64,000 bases of DNA from Pollenia angustigena (Eukaryota > Arthropoda > Insecta > Diptera > Polleniidae). The stretch spans positions 278,362,067 to 278,426,066 of the forward strand of contig OV884056.1 in NCBI GenBank assembly GCA_930367215.1, written 5' to 3'. This document shows positions 58,098-64,000 of this stretch, in pieces. Position 1 is the stretch's first letter, and each line of letters starts with the position of its first letter. A program made the position numbers and the translations under genes. A model generated the notes under the pieces. It saw only the letters and a program-made list of their open reading frames with translations, was not told the origin of the DNA and made no database searches.

Positions 58098-58911
58098 TTT
58101 TATAATGAAGCCAAGACAATTGAAATTTTTAATAAATATTGTAATTAAGTATAAGCAGCAAAATAAGAAAGATTTTTTCTTCATAAATGTATTTTTAACT
58201 GTAGAATAATTTTTAAAATGTATTTTTAACAAGGTGGTCTCTTAAATGCTCTTCTCCTGTCCAAACAAGGAGTCGGGGCCCATTTTTTTATTGCTGATTC
58301 TTAAAGCAAAAATTATAAGGAATCCAAAAAAAAAAAATTTGCCGGAAAATTTAGGAGCTTCTGTGGAAAATCGGAAAATTTAATTTTCATGGGAAAATTT
58401 AAAGGTAAATTTTTAAGTAAAATTAGGAAAATTTTATTTTTCAATTAAAGCCTGATTCAATACCTTTCCAACGAGCTATCACTCGTTGCGATCGCTTTAG
58501 TAGTTTTTTTTTAAAACAACTTTCAATGAGGTCCCTTATGAAGAATTCTTCAATTTTTCACATGACAATGGTGTACACCACCACTAAGCCAGTCACTATA
58601 AAAAAAAAAAAAAAATATGTAGGTACATTATTTTTTGCTGGGCAATCGATTGAGACTATTTATTTTAAAATCGGAGAGGGGTCGTCCAAAAATTTGCCAA
58701 TTTTGATCGTTTTCATATGGAATTGCTCTTTTTTGTTTTGGTTTGTTTTCTTTTGCTTGTTTAGCTGGTTTGTATATTGTGCTTGCTTTTTTTCGGGGAA
58801 ATCCCTTTTTGTACATCATGTGCTTCTTTTTTTTGCGTAAGTATCAGTACTTTGCATAAATGTCATTCGCCTTAGATGATAAATGTTATAATCGCATTTT
58901 ATTTTATTATC

Positions 58912-60358
58912 ATGGCAACTAAACGTGTTTTAAAATGTTTGTCAATTGAAGAAAAATACAAACTAATAAAAGATGTCGAAGGTGGATTAAAGAAAAAGGA
59001 TGCAGCTGATAAATATGGTATCCCGGCTAGTACGGTCTCAACGATTTTTAAAAATAGAGAATCAATTATCAACTCTTTTGAATCTGGATTTCGTCTACAT
59101 AGTAAGTAAGACCCCAATATTCAAAAATATCGACAAAGCAGTCCTCGATTGGTTTACAGCAGCTAGAAGTCAAAACATGCCTATATCTGGAGGAATAATA
59201 AGGGAAAAGGTTGGCTTGATACCTGGAAGCAAAGGTATTGAGCTAAACGTTTAATTGATGAAACGTTCAATTAATCTTTTTAATTTTAGACATGAAGTGG
59301 GCTATAAAAAAGCGTGCGGTGAAAGTAATGACGTTAATGAAGTGGACTGCGAAAAGTGGAAAAAAGACGTTTTGCCGAATTGAATGCAAAAGTACTGTGA
59401 ACGGGATGTTTTAAATGCGGATGAAACAGGATTGTTTTTTAAATGTTTACCAGAAAAAACCCTAACTTTTAAAAACCAGCAATGCCACGGGGGCAAAAAT
59501 AGCAAGCAGCGTGTTACGTTAATGCTGGCAGCAAATATGGATGGTTCTGAAAAACTTAAAATTCTATTGATTGGAAAAAGTGCAAAACCTCGCTGCTTTC
59601 GTGGTGTTAAGTGGTTACCCGTAGATTATAAAGCAAACTCCAAGGCCTGGATGACTGGACAACTTTTTGAAGAATGGGTTCTAAAATTAGATAAGCACTT
59701 TCAAAGTAGTGGCCGAAAAATTTTATTGTTTATTGATAATTGTCCAGCACATCCAAAAGACGTACAAAGCAAATTGAATGGCATTGAATTGGCATTTTTT
59801 CCACCGAATATGACGTCTAAATTACAACCTCTTGATCATGGAGTAATTCAAAACTTGAAAGTTTTCTATCGTAGCAGAATAGTAAAAGAAGCACTAAAGC
59901 GCATAGAGGCAAACGAAAAACAGGATATTACACTATTGGATTGTATCAATCATGTCACAAAAGCTTGGGATATTCATGTCAGTAAACAAACCATAGCGAA
60001 TTGCTTCAAAAAAGCTGGATTTGGGCAGTATTCTGAATGGGAAGAAGAAAATGACATGCCTCTTATGTTTTTGAGGAATAATGATGAAAATGAAAACGAA
60101 ATTGAAGCTGACTACGAAGCATATTTAAAAGCAAACAAAATTACTTGTAATGCTACTCTTCAGGATTATATTGAAGTAGATAATGAGCTTTGCACAACTG
60201 ACTTTCCGACAGATGATGATATTGTTGAGCGTTACTATCCTGTATCAGAGGATCCAGCCTTGAACGGATCGGAGAGTGATGGCGAGGGTTCGGTTGAAGA
60301 AACTATTTATCAGCCTTCCAAAAATGATATAGAAAACTCTTTCCAAACATTGAATTGA
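58912..60358 (+). pseudogene. Tigger/pogo transposase, frameshifted
   Basis: The ATG at 58912 starts a CENP-B-type helix-turn-helix: ATKRVLKCLSIEEKYKLIKD, then KDAADKYGIPASTVSTIFKN. The frame breaks near 59100, and the Tc5-type DNA-binding part KNIDKAVLDWFTAARSQNMP follows in the next frame. After a further gap and a TGA at 59381-59383, a long frame runs to 60358. It has the DDE core: NADETGLFF (first Asp), LLFIDNCPAHP (second), QPLDHGVIQNLKVFY (third). The C-tail is acidic. AATAAA at 60496-60501 is a plausible polyA signal. At least two frameshifts and one stop mean it is not functional as it stands. Confidence 0.9.
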
Positions 60359-60628
60359 TATTTAAATACGAATGACACTACAACTGATGAGTTAGAGTCA
60401 TTTTTTACTGAAAATAACAAAAAAAAAGTCACTAATTTCAAAATATTTTACTTCATTGTAGCTTTGTATGTAGTTTTCAGTAACTACCTGTTTTAAATAA
60501 AAAATTCAAACTATAGACACGTGCTTGCAATTGATTATTTTTTTTAAATTTTTTTCTGTAACTCGAAGTCTCCGTAAGTCGAAGTTTTTTTTGGGATAAT
60601 GATGATTCGAGTTATAGAAGTTCGACTG

Positions 60629-61144
60629 TAGTGCTATCTGCAATTTTTCAAAAATGTGTTTTTAAAGAAAAGAGTTCACTGACTGGAGGAAGGGTCATCT
60701 GTCATTTAAATTTGAAAAAAAAAATTTTTTTCCCAAAACACACACGTTTTTTTTTGGTACAAAAGTGCTATCCACATAAAAAATATTACTTCGTTTAATA
60801 AAATTATAGAAATTCTTATTACAAAGTAGACATATTATACATTATAGGGTTGGGAATTTTATCTAGATTTCAAAAACTAATATAATTTTAAAATTCGTTG
60901 CAGAAATTTTGCAGAAAAACTGCAAAAAATTTGTTTATGAGTTTAAATGAAATTTAATAAATAAATACATTTTTTAATGCTTAATTAGGGTTTCTAATTT
61001 CCCGGACTTTTTCTATTCCCGGGAAACGAAACAAAAAAAATCGTATTCTCGGGAATTCCAGGAGTCTTTGAATAAAACATTGATTTCATTAAATGAGTTC
61101 AAGACAAATGTTTTTACTTTTTTTAAAAGAATATACCTACACAC
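60629..61144. other. Spacer with hAT terminus near 60986
   Basis: AGGGTTTCTAATTTCCCGGA (about 60986), then TATTCCCGGGAAACG, matches the ends of the hAT at 15225-17392. It is likely the left end of the hAT whose coding remnant follows. Confidence 0.55.
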
Positions 61145-61389
61145 ATATACAACAGTCCAACTTGGTTTAATTAATTTTCTTTTAAGCAAACATTTTTTTA
61201 GTATTATTAAAGCATTTAAAAGCTCATCAGAGATTCTATTTCTAATCCTTGTTGATATGTATATTGCCTGCTACCGAAAACGTGCTCTCACTCTCTACAT
61301 ACGTTGGATTTATAGTAAGAAGCGCATTATACAAAGAATTTAAATTTGTTGGCCTGTTACCCATGACTTCATAGACGTCAAATTCTTTT
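61145..61389 (-). pseudogene. hAT transposase dimerisation remnant, cut by piggyBac
   Basis: Minus strand: FDVYEVMGNRPTNLNSLYNA, then LLTINPTYVESESTFSVAGN, then after a frameshift RIRNRISDELLNALIILKKC. This is the L-P-x-T-S-V-E-S-E-R-x-F-S-x-A-G ... R-x-R-L-S-x-E-x-x-x-x-L hAT C-terminal motif. The coding sequence is truncated at the TTAA where the piggyBac element begins; the upstream part should lie beyond the window. Confidence 0.8.
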
Positions 61390-61393
61390 TTAA

Positions 61394-64000
61394 CCCTTAA
61401 ATGCGCATTGTATCTTTTAAGATACAACCAAAAAAAAAAATCTTACGGTTCCAATTTTGGTCCAAATTTAAAAAAAATAAATTGAACGTACTTAAAACAT
61501 TATAACCCATTTTTTAAAAAAAACCCTTTCGAGGAAATCTTCTGTACTTGCGATTTATTAACAGTTAAAGCTAAAAAATAGTTTTGTGCAAAAATAAAAT
61601 AAAATTGATAATTACATGTTACATAACATTAAGCGGAGATAAATAACGAATTTGAAAAAATTCAGTGAAGTGTTAAAATATATAATTAAGCGAAAAAAGT
61701 ATTTACAAGAGCTTTTTGTTTCAAAATTTGGCTACAGGCCGTTATTTAATGGTTGTATCTTTAAAGATACAGCGCGCATTCTTCTACAAATTTCACATTC
61801 ATTTTTATTTGAATAATGTACTGCGTTGCGGTGCAAGTTCATTTATATTTTATGCTTTGAACAAGCAGGTTTTATGTTCAGCGTCTTGCTTTCATTACAC
61901 TATTAATTTTTTTAATAAAAATAATAAATAATAATAATTTTTAAGTCATGTCAGGATTTAGAAAGGTTGATGGAGTCAATATGACTGATGAGCAAGTTTG
62001 TGAATTACTGTTCAATAGTGATGGTATTACTTACGATAGTACGGACAACAGTGACTCAGATGAGGATGACATGCAAGTTACAAATTCTTGTAAAAAGAAA
62101 CCAGAGCTCCAAGAAGCTACTGGAATTCTATTGATACAGGACGAAAACAATAAAGAAAGTGATACTGAGGATGAAATAGGTATTGAAGGATCTATACATG
62201 ATTCTTTTATACAAATGATAGCTGAAGATGATTATCAGGAAGTTCCGACAGCTTCAGATTTGGGCCGATATGAACCGTTAGATTTAACACCTTCTACTTC
62301 TAATTCAAATACTAAAACGACTTATGGTCCGACAAATATTTGGGCTTCTTTTTCTTCAGAATTTAGTAGTGTTGATATAAATCCCAAGTCTTCGGAATTC
62401 GAAAGAATTTTATGGAAAAAGGGACATCTTCAATTTGATGCTAAGCAAGTTCAGTTTGGAGGTGATTGTGATCTTACAGACGATATAATTACAAACTCCT
62501 TTTAAAGTTTGGTGCCATTTATTTCCACAATCATTGGAGGAAGAAATAGTAATGGAAACTTTAAAATATGCTGGTGTTAACCAATCTTTTAATTTTACAG
62601 TGCCAGATCTACGCAAATTTATAGGAGTGCTCTTTTACATGACGTATTACAAACTTCCAAACGCCAGAGACTATTGGTCTGCAAACAACCACCGAAGTGT
62701 TCATATAATACAAAGCCAAATGCCTATGAAACGCTTTGAAAAAATTCGGGAACTACTGCATTTTAACGACAAAAGCCAAATGCCTGATCGAAATGATCCC
62801 AATCGCGACAGGCTTTATCTAATTAGACCGGTTATCGATACCCTAAATAGAACTTTTTCTACCGTACCGAAACTGGACAGATTGAGTGTAGATGAGCAAA
62901 TGTGCTCTACAAAAATGGGAAGTTATATGAAACAGTATTTACCCAACAAGCCAAAAAAGTGGGGGTTTAAATTATTTGTACTCTGTGATACAATGGGATA
63001 CGCCTATAAATTTGAAGTCTATAGCGGAGCAACTGAAAACTTAGCTACAGGTGAACCAGATCTTCAATCTTCAGCGAATATTGTCGTAAGACTTCTTCGG
63101 GAAGTACCCCGATATCAAAACTTTGTTGTATACTTTGATAATTTTTATACAACAGTGCCACTTGTAGTATATTTGCGCACTCAGGGAATTCTGGCTGTTG
63201 GTACTATCAGACGCAACAGAATAAAGAATTGTAAGTTACCTGAAGAAAAAGTAATGATGAAATTCCAAAGAGGAGCAAGTCAGGAATATGTTGCCAACAT
63301 ACACGGTATCGAAGTGACAACATTATCATGGAAAGATAATAGAATTGTCAATCTTATTTCAAATTATGTCGGTACTAACCCTCCATTAGATATGTATAAC
63401 ACAGAGAGTGAACCTTTAACAATTAAACGCTTTGACAAAAGGGAAAAATCTATCAAAAGTATTCAATGTCCACAAATCATTAAAGATTATAACTGTCACA
63501 TGGGCGGAGTAGACTTGATGGATAGTTCAATAGGCCGGCATAAAATATCAATGAAAAGCCGTAAGTGGACAACTAGAATGTTTTACCACCTTCTTGACAT
63601 GACATGTGTTAATGCCTGGATTCTTTATAGAAGAATAAACAAAGATAAACAAGGATCTGTAATGCGATTGGTGGATTTCAAGTTGGAAGTCGCAGATGCA
63701 TTGTTTTCTTATAAAACAAAAACTGTTCCAGCAAGAGGACGTCCAAATTTGGAAAAACAAATTAAGGAAAAAAGACAAAAGCCGAACACAAGCCCAGCGC
63801 CGCCAAAGGACACCCGGCTAGATGGAACCAGTCACTGGATTACAATGGACAAAAAAGGAAGATGTAAGCTGCCCAAATGCTCAGGACAAACCAAAATGTT
63901 TTGCTTAAAATGTAAGGTGAATTTATGTGTAACAGCGGAAAAAAATTGCTTTTATGATTACCACAACTTTTAATTCCTTTTATATAGTTTATTACCTTAT
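61394..64000 (+). mobile_element. piggyBac element, 3' end outside window
   Basis: Inserted at TTAA (61390-61393). The 5' terminus CCCTTAAATGCGCATTGTAT is followed by a near-perfect palindrome GTATCTTTTAAGATAC (61410-61425). An inverted sub-terminal copy lies at 61751-61780, with a perfect 16-bp palindrome GTATCTTTAAAGATAC (61755-61770) and then AGCGCGCATT. The transposase follows at 61948-63973. No 3' terminal repeat is seen before 64000. Confidence 0.9.
61948..63973 (+). CDS. piggyBac transposase, one frameshift
   Basis: Frame 1 (61948-62505) gives an acidic Ser/Asp-rich N-terminus of 185 residues. It stops just after a T4 run (about 62500-62503), and the next frame continues directly (about 62504-63973) as KVWCHLFPQSLEEEIVMETL. 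One extra T explains the break. The DDE_Tnp_1_7 core is complete. RLSVDEQMCSTKMGS holds the first Asp, VVYFDNFYTTVPL the second, and HMGGVDLMDSSIGR the third. The C-terminal cysteine-rich domain CKLPKCSGQTKMFCLKCKVN, then LCVTAEKNCFYDYH, binds the terminal repeats in the family. Total length about 675 codons, slightly longer than the 594-residue cabbage-looper enzyme. It would excise and insert at TTAA. Near-intact, so recently active or still active in sister copies. Confidence 0.92.

Larger units (their letters stand above)
55191..58728 (+). mobile_element. Long-TIR autonomous-type DNA transposon, Sola-like (tentative)
   Basis: Ends GAGCAATTCCATATGAAA on both sides, continuing as inverted repeats of ~440 bp left (to about 55630) and ~550 bp right (from about 58180). 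The right arm carries an extra ~110-bp segment (about 58500-58610) absent from the left. The flanks CTTT/TTTT could be a 4-bp duplication with one mismatch. It contains one long reading frame (56178-58097). The G-R-G ends and 4-bp target of its relative at 30433 are compatible with Sola; this placement is inference from recall and needs a search. Confidence 0.75.
54987..60628 (+). mobile_element. Tigger/pogo (Tc1-mariner superfamily) element, invaded
   Basis: TIR CAGTCGAACTTCCATAACTC at the left (54987) and its inverse at the right, ending GTTCGACTG (60628), each flanked by TA. Both ends carry clustered AACTCGAA sub-terminal repeats (about 55004-55160 and 60558-60620), candidate transposase-binding sites. 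It encodes a CENP-B-type transposase at 58912-60358. A 3.5-kb transposon sits between the left end and the transposase gene. Confidence 0.9.

Noticed and set aside
1..64000. tRNA, rRNA, CRISPR, bacterial operons or phage modules
   Set aside because: None seen. Introns, AT-rich composition and eukaryotic transposons indicate an insect nuclear genome.

Overview
The window is AT-rich nuclear DNA from an insect, most likely a higher dipteran and perhaps a calyptrate fly. Two conserved genes with introns give the evidence. One encodes a 12-TM major facilitator of the SV2/SLC22-like insect group (+ strand, eight coding exons, 4934-20968). The other encodes neuropeptide F (npf, - strand, two coding exons, 23189-23536), whose mature peptide closely resembles the Drosophila one. 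A two-exon small gene of unknown function is possible at 35290-35687. A degraded, unidentified coding remnant lies at 52562-53490. I found no tRNA, rRNA, CRISPR or bacterial-type feature.

Nearly everything else is transposable elements, often nested. Introns 1 and 4 of the transporter gene carry foldback elements, hAT elements with intact 8-bp target-site duplications (TSDs), a Helentron-like element with a 153-bp tandem array, and PIF/Harbinger-like MITEs with 3-bp TSDs. From 24 to 34 kb lie TATCG-ended MITEs, a hAT with transposase remnants, a Helitron helicase remnant, a large palindromic element and a long inverted repeat. From 42.3 to 47.7 kb is a nest at least three levels deep: a palindromic-family element contains a jockey LINE, which contains two hATs, one of which contains a Helentron-like element.

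The right end (55-64 kb) holds the youngest and most complete elements. A Tigger/pogo element (54987-60628) with TIRs, a TA TSD and a broken transposase carries inside it a 3.5-kb DNA transposon (55191-58728). That transposon has roughly 0.45-kb TIRs and an almost open 639-codon reading frame, and I cannot place its transposase family with confidence. A 0.93-kb non-autonomous element at 30433-31364 has related termini and a 4-bp ATAT TSD, so the two look like an autonomous/MITE pair. Next comes a piggyBac element (61394 to beyond the window end), inserted at a TTAA inside the dimerisation region of a hAT transposase remnant. Its transposase is open apart from one T-run frameshift.

The two host genes show no functional link. 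The window is best read as two small gene islands in a repeat sea, with insertion order readable from the nesting and the TSDs. All family names rest on motifs read by eye; no database search was run.
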